From Paenibacillus chitinolyticus NBRC 15660 (GTDB lineage Bacteria; Bacillota; Bacilli; Paenibacillales; NBRC-103111), in NCBI RefSeq assembly GCF_000739915.1, contig NZ_BBJT01000005.1, forward strand, positions 62,001 through 126,000: DNA of 64,000 bases, read 5' to 3'. A program made the position numbers and the translations under genes. The notes below the pieces were generated by a model. The model had not been told where the DNA came from, made no database searches, and saw only the letters and a program-made list of their open reading frames with translations. This document shows positions 27,360 to 36,604 of this stretch, piece after piece. Each line of letters opens with the position of its first letter. Within the stretch, counting starts at the first letter, position 1.

Positions 27360-28064
27360 TTATCGGATCAGTCTGAAAAACTGGTCGATGGGCAGCCGCT
27401 GGCCGAACAGTGAACCGATCAGATCGTTAAACGCGTAAATGATATCGTACTGCAGCGAGAAAATCGGCCCCAGCGTCACCCGGTACAACGGCGGGACAAA
27501 CGCAACCAGCAGCAGGACAAGCATCCCCCACTGCTCATATTGCCTGAGCTTTTCGCGCCCGGCGACCGGGAGCACATCCTCCAAAATCCGGTATCCGTCG
27601 AGCGGAGGAACCGGAAGCAAGTTCAAGATGAACAGCAGCACGTTCATTTTCACGAACAGAATCATAAAAATAAGCACAGCCTTCTGAACGCCGGCGGACC
27701 AGCCCACGATTCCCGTGTAATTCAGCAGCACATAGAATACGATAAGCCCGAGAAAACCGAGCACCAGATTGCTGAAAGGCCCGGCGAAGCTGACGATGAC
27801 GCCCATAAGGCGGGGCTTTTTGAAATTCGAGCGCCGGACGGGAACGGGCTTCGCCCAGCCGAACCCGGCGATGACGAACAGCAGCGTCCCCAGCACATCG
27901 AGATGGACGCGGGGATTCAGCGTCACCCGGCCCTCCTTGTAAGCGGTAGGGTCCCCGAATTTGTAAGCCGAGTAGGCGTGCGCGAACTCATGCACCGTAA
28001 AGGCGATGATGAGCACGAGCAGCGTGAACGGCAGCAGCTGTAAAATGGCGTTGAAATCCCCCAT
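27360..28064 (-). CDS. Site-2 protease family membrane metalloprotease (M50)
   Basis: A 234-residue integral membrane protease with about five to six membrane segments. The zinc-binding HEFAH is at residues 25-29 and the second motif NLLPVPPLDGYRIL, with its conserved Asp, near residue 145. It resembles YwhC-type stand-alone S2P homologues of Bacillus rather than RseP or SpoIVFB, because it lacks PDZ and CBS domains. Its substrate is unknown; family members cut within membranes. It lies ten bases after prmA and ahead of rsmE, inside the translation operon. Confidence 0.9.
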   Translation of the reverse strand: MGDFNAILQLLPFTLLVLIIAFTVHEFAHAYSAYKFGDPTAYKEGRVTLNPRVHLDVLGTLLFVIAGFGWAKPVPVRRSNFKKPRLMGVIVSFAGPFSNLVLGFLGLIVFYVLLNYTGIVGWSAGVQKAVLIFMILFVKMNVLLFILNLLPVPPLDGYRILEDVLPVAGREKLRQYEQWGMLVLLLVAFVPPLYRVTLGPIFSLQYDIIYAFNDLIGSLFGQRLPIDQFFRLIR

Positions 28065-28073
28065 GCCGCCCGC

Positions 28074-29048
28074 CTACCGTTTCCGCGCGATCAGCACGAC
28101 CCACTCTCCGTCGCGGCGCACGTCCTCGACTTCGAAGCCTGCGGCGAGAAGGCCGTTTTCCACATCTTTCTGCTTGCTTAGAATGACCCCGGACACGACA
28201 TAGCAGCCGCCCGGCGCCAACACTTTGTATACATCGTCAAGGAAGAGCAGAATAATTTCCGCCAAAATGTTCGCGACGACCACCTGAACGGGGAGTTTCA
28301 CGCCGAGATCCGCGCCCCCGCCCGCTTCGCTTTCTTTGAAAACGCCCAGGAGATCGCTCAGCTTCACGTGAATCTGATCCTCCAGGCCGTTGAGCTTGGA
28401 GTTCTCGCTTGCGCTCGAAACCGCAACCGGGTCAAGGTCGACGGCAAGAACGCGCCGGGCTCCGAGCTTGGCCGCAGCGATCGACAGGATGCCGGATCCC
28501 GTACCCACGTCGATCACATCTTCGCCGCCCTTGATGACCTCTTCAAGGGTCTTGAGGCACAGCGACGTGGTCGCATGCGTTCCCGTTCCGAAAGCCATTC
28601 CCGGATCGAGCTCCAGAATAATCTCGCCTTCCGATGCCGTATATTCTTCCCATGTCGGTTTGATCGTTAAACGTTCCGTAATGCGGACAGGTTTAAAATA
28701 CTGCTTCCAGGCGTTCGCCCAGTCTTCGTCGTCCACCTCGCGCAGCTCGTAAGACGGATTCCCCGTATCGATGCCGAATTCGGCCAGCCCTTCAACCGAC
28801 TGCTTGAGCGTAGTCATAATGGATTCCAGGTCGGTTCCTTCCACGAAGTACCCTTTGATAACGGCGCGGCCTTCCGGAATATCGTTAAAAGGCAGCTCGT
28901 ACCACTGTCCGAGCGAAGTATCCCGCTTCTTATTCAACGTGCCGGATTCTTCGATGGAAACCCCTCCGGCTCCAAATTCATGAAGAAAATTAGAAATCAT
29001 TTCAACGGCTTGTTCCGTCGTGTTTACCGTAATTTCATGCCAACGCAT
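28074..29048 (-). CDS. prmA: Ribosomal protein L11 methyltransferase
   Basis: PrmA trimethylates L11. The 324-residue protein has the N-terminal substrate-binding part (WHEITVNTTEQAVEMISNFL) and a C-terminal SAM-binding domain with motif I DVGTGSGILSIAAAKLGA, the LDPGMAFGTGTHATTSLCL element and VVANILAEIIL as the NPPY-like motif region. CAAGGGGGAAC precedes the ATG. The S2P gene starts nine bases after its stop. In Bacillus prmA directly follows dnaJ; here a permease and two small genes intervene. Confidence 0.96.
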   Translation of the reverse strand: MRWHEITVNTTEQAVEMISNFLHEFGAGGVSIEESGTLNKKRDTSLGQWYELPFNDIPEGRAVIKGYFVEGTDLESIMTTLKQSVEGLAEFGIDTGNPSYELREVDDEDWANAWKQYFKPVRITERLTIKPTWEEYTASEGEIILELDPGMAFGTGTHATTSLCLKTLEEVIKGGEDVIDVGTGSGILSIAAAKLGARRVLAVDLDPVAVSSASENSKLNGLEDQIHVKLSDLLGVFKESEAGGGADLGVKLPVQVVVANILAEIILLFLDDVYKVLAPGGCYVVSGVILSKQKDVENGLLAAGFEVEDVRRDGEWVVLIARKR

Positions 29049-29376
29049 CGCAGCTTGTTCCCCCTTGCGGATTTTAACCTTGCTTATCCGCTCACATATC
29101 TTGTTATTGTACTATACTTTACAAGTCCGGTAAAACCGTCCGCACCGGCCGCGATACCGGCTTATGCGGAGTATGCAAAAAAGCTCTCACTCTCCGCTGT
29201 GAAACCGGAGGTGAGAGCTTTTGCCGATGCCGGTGGGCTTCCGGCTGATCGGCAGCGCGATTTCACCGGCCGCGCGTCGGTTGCGCGTTATGCGCGCCAT
29301 ACGCCGTGTAACCGGCCACGGCTGGCCCCTGTGCGGGGAAGCGGTCGCAGCGTCCGGCCGGGTTACAGGCCGGACG
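29049..29376. other. Intergenic region between prmA and the 123-residue gene
   Basis: No gene is visible. It holds the terminator at 29177-29223, a second GC hairpin (CGTCCGGCC/GGCCGGACG, 29351-29376) directly abutting the stop codon at 29377, and otherwise GC-rich sequence. Confidence 0.6.
29177..29223 (-). terminator. Intrinsic terminator of the two-gene small operon
   Basis: On the minus strand an AAAAGCTCTCAC/GTGAGAGCTTTT stem with an inner CTCCG/CGGAG arm is followed by six T residues. It ends transcription after the gene stopping at 29377. Confidence 0.88.
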
Positions 29377-29748
29377 TCAGATCTCGCCCCCGCATTCGCG
29401 GATCACACGCATCGCCTGGTGATGCGTGCTCTCGTCCACCACGACCGTCAGCAGAATATCGCGGCCGGTCGGCATCCCCGACCCGCCGTCGCTCATTCCG
29501 CTGGCGGTAGGGTCCGCCGCCGCGAGAATGCCGGCGTCGTGCGAATACCACTCGGCACTCTGCGTCAAGTTGCCGAGGCTGGCGAAATCCCCGGTCAGCG
29601 GATTCATCTGCCGCTGAACGCCTTCTCCCTGAAAGCGGTCGAACCTGGCGATCTGCATGTCGATCACCCGCAGTGCTTTCAGCTTGGCTTCCGCCCCCTG
29701 GGCTTCCTCGGGGGAGCGGAAAGTCGCGAGTATGCTCTTCTCGCTCAT
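29377..29748 (-). CDS. Hypothetical protein, possible general-stress family
   Basis: A 123-residue protein starting MSEKSILATFRSPEEAQGAE. The N-terminal half (residues 5-40) is an alpha/beta stretch with an A-F-x-S-x-E-E-A pattern like YflT/GsiB-type general-stress domains, then a Gly/Ser/Asp/Met-rich linker, and a C-terminal half with TVVVDESTHHQAMRVIRECGG. I do not recognise a family with confidence. Its ATG overlaps the stop of the upstream 51-residue gene (GGTTCATGA), so it is translationally coupled. A strong terminator follows. Confidence 0.7.
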   Translation of the reverse strand: MSEKSILATFRSPEEAQGAEAKLKALRVIDMQIARFDRFQGEGVQRQMNPLTGDFASLGNLTQSAEWYSHDAGILAAADPTASGMSDGGSGMPTGRDILLTVVVDESTHHQAMRVIRECGGEI

Positions 29749-29900
29749 GAACCCTGCCGCTCCTGACGGCTGTCCGCGGCATTCGCGCGCTGCAGGGCTT
29801 CCAGATCCTCCGCGTCGGCTTCTTCCGAGCTGAACTCCACATCCTCGTTTTTGCCGATCGGAATCAGCTGAGAAATCTGTTCGTTCCGGTTTTCACTCAT
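29745..29900 (-). CDS. Very small acidic protein coupled to the 123-residue gene
   Basis: A 51-residue ORF with AAGGAGG eight bases before its ATG. The product starts MSENRNEQISQLIPIGKNED, is very acidic in the middle (a run of Glu/Asp around residues 20-35) and ends AADSRQERQGS; no membrane segment or cysteine. Its TGA overlaps the ATG of the next gene, which argues that it is a real gene. Function unknown. Confidence 0.65.
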   Translation of the reverse strand: MSENRNEQISQLIPIGKNEDVEFSSEEADAEDLEALQRANAADSRQERQGS

Positions 29901-30035
29901 CGTTTTGCGCCTCCTTATGCAAGCTAAAAATTAGCATGCTTTACAGAGGCTCTTTTTATGCAGCAGGCAACGCCCGCTCGGGCCTATCGTCGTCCGTTTG
30001 AACCGGATTTCTTACGATTTATCCGCCAGCTTTCA

Positions 30036-31379
30036 TTAATTGCCGGAATCGTCCATTTGGATTTTTTTCACGTCCCGTTTCGCGACCGCAACCAGATAAA
30101 TCAGATAAACGACGCCGACTGCCGTCCAGATCAATCCCAGTGTCATCGAATGACGGTCCAGATGCGTCCAGATGTACGCCACAAATCCCGCTCCGATCAG
30201 AGGGGCAACCAGATACCGCATATAATCGCCGAAGCTTCTCTGCTTCTTTTTGAAAATATAATGGATAATGACGGAAAGGTTCACAAACGTGAACGCAATC
30301 AGCGCCCCGAAGTTAATAAACGAGGTTGCCGTCACGAGATCGAGCTTTAACGCGATCAGCGATATACAGCCGATAAACAGGACATTATAGACCGGCGTCC
30401 CCGTTTTTGGATGCACATATCCGAAAAATTTCCTCGGCAAATAGCTGTCCCGGCCCATGGCGTACAAAAGCCGGGTAACGCTGGTCAGGGAAACGAGGCC
30501 CGAAGCCAGTGTGGACGAAAGCGCCGCGGACAGGAACACGAGCTGAAACACCTTGCCCCCGATAAACAGGGCGATTTCCGGTGAAGCTCCCTCCGGGTCT
30601 TCGAATACGGAAACGTCCGGGAACAGCGACTGGGTAAAGTAGGAAGCCGTCATAAACAGGAGTCCGCCGATCATCGCGACGAGAATGATGGCCCGCGGCG
30701 TGTTCTTTTCGGGATCTACCGTTTCTTCGGTCAATGTCGATACCGCATCGAATCCGAGGAAGGCGAAGCACAGGATCGAGGCGCCAACGAGCAGGGCGGG
30801 GATGGACATATCCGGGGCGTAGAAAGGCTGAGCGGTAAACACCTCTCCGACTCCTTGCCCGTTCATGAGACCTTTTACGGCGAGTGCGGCGAACAGGATG
30901 ACAACGACGATCTGGAACAGCACGAGGAACGTGTTGACCGAAGCCGTTATTTTCACCTTAAGCAGGTTCAGCGCCGTAATAAAGAGCACAAAACCGACGA
31001 TCCAGATCCAGGCCGGAATTTCCGGGAAAACCGCGGACAAATAAATGCCGGTCAGCAGAGCGTTGATCATGGGCAGGAATAAGTAATCCAGCAGCGCCGC
31101 CCAGCCGACCAGAAAGCCCGCATACGGATGAATCGTATTCCGCGCGTATGCGTAAGCGGAGCCGGCCGTCGGGTAAACTCTCACCATTTTGCCGTAACTG
31201 GACGCGGTGAAAAGAATCGCCAGCAGAGTCAGCGCATAAGCGGCCGGGACGTGCCCTCCCGTTTCCTCCGACACGATTCCGTACGTATCGAACACCGCCA
31301 TAGGAGCCATATATCCAAGGCCGATGACCACGATATGCCAAAGCTTAAGCGTCCGCTGCAATTCCATGTTGGGTTTCAC
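30036..31379 (-). CDS. APC-superfamily amino acid/polyamine permease
   Basis: A 447-residue protein with about twelve membrane segments. The N-terminal part TLKLWHIVVIGLGYMAPMAVFDTYG and AYAYARNTIHPYAGFLVGWA are typical of the APC amino acid permease core, close to putrescine importer PuuP-like members; the substrate is not certain. The start is GTG at 31379, since AAAAGGAGAATC lies eight bases upstream. It sits between dnaJ and the small coupled gene pair, and is not part of the usual dnaK-prmA block. Confidence 0.88.
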   Translation of the reverse strand: MKPNMELQRTLKLWHIVVIGLGYMAPMAVFDTYGIVSEETGGHVPAAYALTLLAILFTASSYGKMVRVYPTAGSAYAYARNTIHPYAGFLVGWAALLDYLFLPMINALLTGIYLSAVFPEIPAWIWIVGFVLFITALNLLKVKITASVNTFLVLFQIVVVILFAALAVKGLMNGQGVGEVFTAQPFYAPDMSIPALLVGASILCFAFLGFDAVSTLTEETVDPEKNTPRAIILVAMIGGLLFMTASYFTQSLFPDVSVFEDPEGASPEIALFIGGKVFQLVFLSAALSSTLASGLVSLTSVTRLLYAMGRDSYLPRKFFGYVHPKTGTPVYNVLFIGCISLIALKLDLVTATSFINFGALIAFTFVNLSVIIHYIFKKKQRSFGDYMRYLVAPLIGAGFVAYIWTHLDRHSMTLGLIWTAVGVVYLIYLVAVAKRDVKKIQMDDSGN

Positions 31380-31509
31380 GTAAGATTCTCCTTTTGCGTT
31401 GAAAATTGCCGTCCGCGCTCCCGTGGCGGAGCGCCTCTATAAGGGCACAACGAATTATTATACAGGAAATTGCATGATGTTCCAGCCCGAAATTTTAACC
31501 ATCCGCACA

Positions 31510-31544
31510 AGAAAAAGCACCTCTCCGCCAGGGAAAGGTGCTTG
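31510..31544 (-). terminator. Intrinsic terminator of the hrcA-dnaJ operon
   Basis: On the minus strand AAGCACCT/AGGTGCTT (31515-31543) forms an 8-bp stem followed by TTTTC, about 40 bases after the dnaJ stop. Confidence 0.8.
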
Positions 31545-31582
31545 CTTCGCAGGCATGCGCCATGCGGTACTCTATCCGGGAA

Positions 31583-32707
31583 TCAATCTCCGCGGAACGC
31601 TTTGCGCATCCGGTCAAAGAAGGACTCCTCGTGCTCTTTCGTATCTTCTCCGCTTACTTTCGCGAACTCGCGGAGCAGATCCTTTTGCTCTTCGGTCATG
31701 TTTTTTGGCGTCACGATCACGACGCGCACGTGCTGGTCGCCCTGTCCGTAGCCGCGAAGCTTCGGTACGCCTTTGCCGCGCAGGCGGAAATACGTTCCCG
31801 TATCCGTGCCCGCAGGAATTTTGAGCTTCACTTTCTCCGTCAGCGTCGGCACTTCCACTTCCGCGCCGAGCGCAGCCTGAACGAAGGTCAGCGGCATATC
31901 CAGATAAATATCGTCGTCCCTGCGCTCGAAATATTCGTGCGCCTTTACGTGAATAACGACGTACAGGTCACCCGCCGGGCCTCCGCGCGTACCGCTTTCG
32001 CCCTCTCCGCTGACGCGCAGCTGAGCGCCGTCGTCTACGCCGGCCGGGATTTTGATGTGTATCTTGCGCTGTTTCTTGACCTTGCCGGAGCCGCCGCACT
32101 CTCCGCACTTGTGACGGATAATTTTGCCCTGGCCGTTACAGGTCGAACAAGGACGGCGGTTCACGATACGGCCGAACGGCGTATTCTGAACCACTTCCTG
32201 CTGACCCGAACCTTGACAGGTGGTACAAGTCTCCGGGTGTGTCCCCGGTTTGGCGCCCGAACCCGAGCACTTGTCGCAGTTTTCCGTGCGCGGAATCTGC
32301 AGGTCAAGCTCCTTGCCGAATACCGCTTCCTTGAATTCGATTTGCAGGTTATACTGCAGATCGCTTCCGCGCTGAGGCGCGTTCGGATTGCGCCGGCCGC
32401 CGCCTCCGCCCCCGAAGAACATGTCGAAGATGTCCCCGAATCCTCCGAAATCGGCGCCGCCCATACCTCCGCCGCCCATTCCCTGATTCGGATCGACATG
32501 CCCGAAACGGTCATACGTCGAACGCTTCTGATCGTCGCCCAATACGTCGTACGCTTCTTTGGCCTCTTTGAACTTCGTTTCGGCATCGTCTGCCTTATTT
32601 ACGTCCGGATGATACTGGCGCGCCAGCTTCCGATACGCTTTTTTGACATCCTCCGCGGACGCGTCCTTGCCCACGCCCAGCACTTCGTAATAGTCCCGTT
32701 TACTCAT
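31583..32707 (-). CDS. dnaJ: Chaperone protein DnaJ
   Basis: DnaJ stimulates the ATPase of DnaK and delivers clients. The 374-residue protein shows the J domain with HPD (YHPDVNK), a Gly/Phe-rich stretch (about residues 75-110), and four CxxCxGxG zinc-finger repeats ([32 protein letters not shown]), followed by the C-terminal client-binding domain. Length is normal. It is the last gene of the hrcA-grpE-dnaK-dnaJ series, 130 bases after dnaK, with a stem-loop in between. Confidence 0.98.
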   Translation of the reverse strand: MSKRDYYEVLGVGKDASAEDVKKAYRKLARQYHPDVNKADDAETKFKEAKEAYDVLGDDQKRSTYDRFGHVDPNQGMGGGGMGGADFGGFGDIFDMFFGGGGGGRRNPNAPQRGSDLQYNLQIEFKEAVFGKELDLQIPRTENCDKCSGSGAKPGTHPETCTTCQGSGQQEVVQNTPFGRIVNRRPCSTCNGQGKIIRHKCGECGGSGKVKKQRKIHIKIPAGVDDGAQLRVSGEGESGTRGGPAGDLYVVIHVKAHEYFERRDDDIYLDMPLTFVQAALGAEVEVPTLTEKVKLKIPAGTDTGTYFRLRGKGVPKLRGYGQGDQHVRVVIVTPKNMTEEQKDLLREFAKVSGEDTKEHEESFFDRMRKAFRGD

Positions 32708-32770
32708 CGCTCCACCCCCGCTGCTTTAACGGCAACCCCAACCGGACGGTCTTGTCAAAACATAGGGAAA

Positions 32771-32798
32771 GTCAAAGCCGTTTTCGGACGGCTTTGAC
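32771..32798 (-). other. Stem-loop between dnaK and dnaJ
   Basis: An 11-bp perfect stem (GTCAAAGCCGT/ACGGCTTTGAC) with a six-base loop. On the minus strand it is followed by TTTCCC, too poor a T run for an efficient terminator. It may adjust dnaJ transcript level or protect the dnaK 3' end. Confidence 0.7.
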
Positions 32799-32836
32799 TT
32801 CTCTTTGTGTCTGACAGTTCCCGGTGTGAAATTCCC

Positions 32837-34681
32837 TTATTTCTTGTCTTTGTCCTCGTCAACTACTTCGTAATCCGCATCGACTACGTTGTCTTTCTTG
32901 CCGGCGTCGGACGCTTCGCCTGCCGCGTCGCCCGCTCCCTGCTGCTGAGCAGCCTGCTCATACAGCTTCACGGAAAGCTGCTGAACCACTTCGGTCAGCT
33001 CTTCCGTAGCCGCTTTGATTGCATCCAGGTCGTTGCCTTCGAGCGCCTGCTTCACTTTTTCCTTCGCCGCGTTCGCTTTGTCGATCTCGGCTTGGTCTAC
33101 TTTGTCGCCCAGTTCCTTGATCGTTTTGTCCGTGCTGTAAACAAGTTGGTCAGCCTGGTTGCGGACTTCGACGAGTTCTTTGCGGTTGCGGTCTTCTTCG
33201 GCGTGCGCCTCCGCATCCTTCATCATTTTATCGATTTCTTCGTCGCTCAGGCCGCTGGAAGAAGTGATCGTGATCTTCTGGCTTTTGCCTGTACCTTTAT
33301 CGAGAGCGGACACGTTAACGATCCCGTTCGCGTCGATATCGAAGGTAACTTCGACTTGCGGAATGCCGCGCGGAGCCGGAGGAATATCTCCCAGCATGAA
33401 GCGTCCGAGTGTTTTGTTATCGTTAGCCATCGAGCGCTCGCCTTGCAGAACGTGGATTTCCACGCTCGTCTGGTTGTCCGCGTAAGTGGTGTACACTTGC
33501 GATTTGCTCGTAGGAATCGTTGTGTTGCGGTCGATCATTTTGGTGAATACGCCGCCTGCCGTTTCGATACCGAGGGACAGCGGAGTTACGTCCAGAAGGA
33601 CCACGTCTTTAACGTCGCCGGTAAGAACGCCTGCTTGAACGGCAGCGCCCAGAGCAACGACTTCATCCGGGTTAACCCCTTTATGAGGATCTTTACCGAT
33701 GAGCTTTTTGATTTCTTCGACAACAGCCGGAATACGAGTCGATCCGCCGACCAGTACGACTTTGTCGATTTGGCTTGGGGACAAGCCTGCATCGCTCAGA
33801 GCCTGGCGAGTCGGGCCCAGTGTTCTTTCAACCAGAGAAGCGGAAAGCTCTTCGAACTTGGCGCGGGTCAGGTTAAGCTCCAAGTGCTGAGGCACTCCGT
33901 CGACAACGGTAATGAACGGCAGGGAAACGGTCGTTGTCAGGACGCTGGAAAGCTCTTTCTTGGCTTTCTCGGCCGCATCTTTCAAACGCTGCACAGCCGC
34001 TTTGTCCTTGCTCAGGTCGATGCCGTGCTCTTTCTTGAATTCAGCCGTCAGGTGGTCGATGATCACTTGGTCGAAGTCGTCGCCGCCCAGCTTGTTGTCG
34101 CCGCTTGTCGCTTTAACTTCGAAGAAGCCGTCGCCGAGTTCAAGGATAGATACGTCAAACGTACCGCCGCCCAGGTCGTACACGAGGATCGTCTGATCTT
34201 CGGATTTCTCCAGACCGTAAGCAAGTGCGGCCGCGGTAGGCTCGTTGACGATACGGAGCACTTCGAGACCGGCGATTTTACCGGCGTCTTTGGTCGCTTG
34301 ACGCTGGCTGTCGTTGAAATAAGCGGGAACCGTGATTACCGCTTGCGTTACCGGAGAGCCCAGATAAGCTTCCGCGTCGGCTTTCAGCTTTTGCAGAATG
34401 ATCGCGGAAATCTCTTGAGGCGTGTAGTCCTTGCCGTCAATGGATTCCTTATGGTTCGTACCGATGTGACGCTTGATGGAGATAATCGTACGGTCCGGAT
34501 TCGTGATGGACTGGCGTTTTGCCGTCTCGCCCACAACACGCTCCCCGTCTTTCTTGAAGCCCACTACGGATGGAGTGGTGCGGTTTCCTTCGGCGTTAGG
34601 GATAACGACGGCTTCGCCGCCTTCCATTACGGCTACGCAGGAGTTGGTGGTTCCTAAGTCAATACCGATTACTTTGCTCAT
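32837..34681 (-). CDS. dnaK: Chaperone protein DnaK (Hsp70)
   Basis: The 614-residue Hsp70 chaperone. It has the N-terminal ATPase signature [13 protein letters not shown], the phosphate-loop motif [15 protein letters not shown], and [13 protein letters not shown], then the substrate-binding domain and a lid ending in the Asp/Glu/Lys tail [17 protein letters not shown]. Lower residue count than E. coli reflects the Gram-positive type lacking 24 residues in the ATPase domain. AAGGAGG lies upstream of the ATG. It is heat-regulated through the CIRCE site in front of hrcA. Confidence 0.99.
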   Translation of the reverse strand: MSKVIGIDLGTTNSCVAVMEGGEAVVIPNAEGNRTTPSVVGFKKDGERVVGETAKRQSITNPDRTIISIKRHIGTNHKESIDGKDYTPQEISAIILQKLKADAEAYLGSPVTQAVITVPAYFNDSQRQATKDAGKIAGLEVLRIVNEPTAAALAYGLEKSEDQTILVYDLGGGTFDVSILELGDGFFEVKATSGDNKLGGDDFDQVIIDHLTAEFKKEHGIDLSKDKAAVQRLKDAAEKAKKELSSVLTTTVSLPFITVVDGVPQHLELNLTRAKFEELSASLVERTLGPTRQALSDAGLSPSQIDKVVLVGGSTRIPAVVEEIKKLIGKDPHKGVNPDEVVALGAAVQAGVLTGDVKDVVLLDVTPLSLGIETAGGVFTKMIDRNTTIPTSKSQVYTTYADNQTSVEIHVLQGERSMANDNKTLGRFMLGDIPPAPRGIPQVEVTFDIDANGIVNVSALDKGTGKSQKITITSSSGLSDEEIDKMMKDAEAHAEEDRNRKELVEVRNQADQLVYSTDKTIKELGDKVDQAEIDKANAAKEKVKQALEGNDLDAIKAATEELTEVVQQLSVKLYEQAAQQQGAGDAAGEASDAGKKDNVVDADYEVVDEDKDKK

Positions 34682-34748
34682 AATAATCTATTTCCTCCTT
34701 ATTAGGGGTGTGTATATATGAATTCGCCGGGCCTAAAGCCCCTGCGGC

Positions 34749-35324
34749 TTACATGCTGACTTTAACCATCGAAGGACGGATCACTTTATCCTTCAGCATG
34801 TAGCCCTTCTGGACTTCTTCCACAACGATGCCTTCTTCATGCTCATCCGATTCCACCTGCATGATCGCCTGGTGAAATTCCGGGTTAAAGGGCTGGCCTA
34901 CCGCTTCGATCGGCGTCAGACCCTCCTGGGTCATCACCTGATCGAGCTGTCTGTACACCATTTCGATCCCTTTGGTAAGAGCTTCGAAATCCTGCGTCTC
35001 GCGGCTGGAAACCAGCGCACGGTCGAAATTGTCGATGACCGGCAGCATTTGTTCGATCAGCTTAAGAGAAGCGTATTTCGCAAACTCTTCTTTCTCCTGG
35101 CGTGTACGGCGGCGGAAATTGTCGAAATCGGCTTGAGCGCGCAGCAAACGCTGCTGGCTCTCCTCGGCCGCTTTACGAAGCTCATCCAGCTCCGCGTTCG
35201 TCGCGCCTTCCGCATCAGGAGCCGCTGCTTCGGCAGCTTCTGCTTGTTCCGCGTCATATGTAGCTTTTTCTGCTTCCGCGGCGTTCGTATCCGGGTTGAT
35301 GTTCTTTGTTTCTTCGGTACTCAC
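34749..35324 (-). CDS. grpE: Nucleotide exchange factor GrpE
   Basis: GrpE releases ADP from DnaK. The 191-residue protein has an acidic, Ala/Glu-rich N-terminal tail (about residues 1-45), a long coiled-coil helix (RKAAEESQQRLLRAQADFDNF followed by RRRTRQEKEEFAKYASLKLI), and the C-terminal beta domain ending QKGYMLKDKVIRPSMVKVSM, the hallmark GrpE end. The start is GTG at 35324, preceded by AAGGAGGTG at about eleven bases. It lies between hrcA and dnaK; a GGCCGGC/GCCGGCC hairpin sits in the leader between hrcA and grpE. Confidence 0.97.
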   Translation of the reverse strand: MSTEETKNINPDTNAAEAEKATYDAEQAEAAEAAAPDAEGATNAELDELRKAAEESQQRLLRAQADFDNFRRRTRQEKEEFAKYASLKLIEQMLPVIDNFDRALVSSRETQDFEALTKGIEMVYRQLDQVMTQEGLTPIEAVGQPFNPEFHQAIMQVESDEHEEGIVVEEVQKGYMLKDKVIRPSMVKVSM

Positions 35325-35441
35325 TTGTCGTGTTCACCTCCTTGAAAGAGTGGACGGGCCGGCGCCTGCCGGCCACGTTTAAGTTTGCCCCAGCTAATCC
35401 CGCTTAAACTTCGTGTAAAATCTCATTGTAAACCGGTCTCT

Positions 35442-36467
35442 TTATTTGTACCACCTTGACAGAAGAACTTCCATATTGGCGGACAAGTGCTCGAGAAGCC
35501 GGATCACTTTGGCATATTCCATCCGCGTAGGCCCGAGTATCCCGATCGTTCCAAGCGGCTGATCGTCATACGAATAGGTCGCCGTAATCAGGCTGCAATC
35601 GTTCATGGCGGCCAGACTGTTCTCCGAACCGATCTTGATTTGGAGTCCTGTAGGCGATGAAGTCACCAATTTGAATAAAACCGGAGTTTGCTCCAGCAGA
35701 TCCAAAATATTTTTAACTTTATCCACATCTTTAAATTCCGGCTGTGTCAGCATATTGGTCGTGCCGCCCAGGAAAATGCGGTCTTTCTCGTCATTCTCAA
35801 GCACGCTCTCGACCATCGTCAGAAGCTCGTGGTAGCCCACGGCATACTTGTTCAGCTCGCCGGCCACTTCCGTATACAGCTTCGACTTGAACTGCAGCAG
35901 CGGTACTCCTTGAAGGCGCGCGTTCAACAAATTGACGACCTTCTCGATTTCGTTCATCGGCAATCCTGGGGGGATCGCAACGGTTTTATTCTCGACATGC
36001 CCCGTATTCGTCACGATAATCGCAACGGCGGTCTTGTCGTTCAGCGGAATAATTTGCAGATGTTTCAGCGTATTGGTAAAAACCTCGGGGCCGAGCACAA
36101 TCGATGTGTAATTGGTCAAACCGGACAACATATTCGCCGTATGCTGGATGACTTCTTCCATCTCCTGGACCTTCTCCGCGAAGAAAAGCTTCACTGTCTC
36201 CAGCTCGTGAGCGTCCAGTGTACCGTGCCGCACCAGGTGATCTACATAATAACGGTACCCTTTATGAGAAGGAATACGGCCTGCTGACGTATGCGGCTGC
36301 TCCAGAAAGCCCAATTCTTCGAGATCCGACATTTCGTTGCGGATCGTGGCCGGACTGAAACCGACATCGCCCCGTTTGGAAATGCTTCTGGAACCGATCG
36401 GCTCCGCGGAACGAATATAATCATCTACAATGGCATTCAAAATCATCCGCTGACGCTCCGTCAACAT
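35442..36467 (-). CDS. hrcA: Heat-inducible transcription repressor HrcA
   Basis: HrcA represses the dnaK operon by binding CIRCE. The 341-residue protein has the winged-helix DNA-binding part (MLTERQRMILNAIVDDYI, SAEPIGSRSI, then FSPATIRNEMSDLEELGFL) and a GAF-like dimer domain. AAAGGAGGAG before the ATG at 36467 sets the start; a longer frame to 36545 is not used because it crosses the operator. The CIRCE element sits 68 bases upstream, giving negative autoregulation. Confidence 0.98.
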   Translation of the reverse strand: MLTERQRMILNAIVDDYIRSAEPIGSRSISKRGDVGFSPATIRNEMSDLEELGFLEQPHTSAGRIPSHKGYRYYVDHLVRHGTLDAHELETVKLFFAEKVQEMEEVIQHTANMLSGLTNYTSIVLGPEVFTNTLKHLQIIPLNDKTAVAIIVTNTGHVENKTVAIPPGLPMNEIEKVVNLLNARLQGVPLLQFKSKLYTEVAGELNKYAVGYHELLTMVESVLENDEKDRIFLGGTTNMLTQPEFKDVDKVKNILDLLEQTPVLFKLVTSSPTGLQIKIGSENSLAAMNDCSLITATYSYDDQPLGTIGILGPTRMEYAKVIRLLEHLSANMEVLLSRWYK

Positions 36468-36534
36468 AGTAACTCCTCCTTTGCATATGGGTAAACCGCC
36501 GCATGAATGTGCCCCTCGGGCACGATCCGCTTCG

Positions 36535-36561
36535 TTAGCACTCAACCTTAACGAGTGCTAA
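36535..36561 (-). promoter_or_regulatory. CIRCE operator of the hrcA-grpE-dnaK-dnaJ operon
   Basis: A perfect CIRCE inverted repeat, TTAGCACTC-N9-GAGTGCTAA, with the spacer at 36544-36552. HrcA binds this sequence; GroEL is known to assist HrcA folding, so heat relieves repression. Confidence 0.98.
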
Positions 36562-36572
36562 TTCCTACTACA

Positions 36573-36602
36573 AAAATAACAGACCTTTCGGCCTGTTGTC
36601 AA
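36573..36602 (-). promoter_or_regulatory. Sigma-A promoter of the heat-shock operon
   Basis: On the minus strand the -35 hexamer TTGACA (36597-36602) is perfect; a TATTTT -10-like hexamer lies 18 bases downstream (36573-36578), just ahead of CIRCE, so transcription would start within or just before the operator. Confidence 0.7.
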
Positions 36603-36604
36603 GT

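Noticed and set aside
32807-34657. 616-codon plus-strand ORF opposite dnaK
   Set aside because: It mirrors dnaK exactly. Strong GC3 bias removes stops from the antisense frame; the translation has no recognisable domain and no ribosome binding site.
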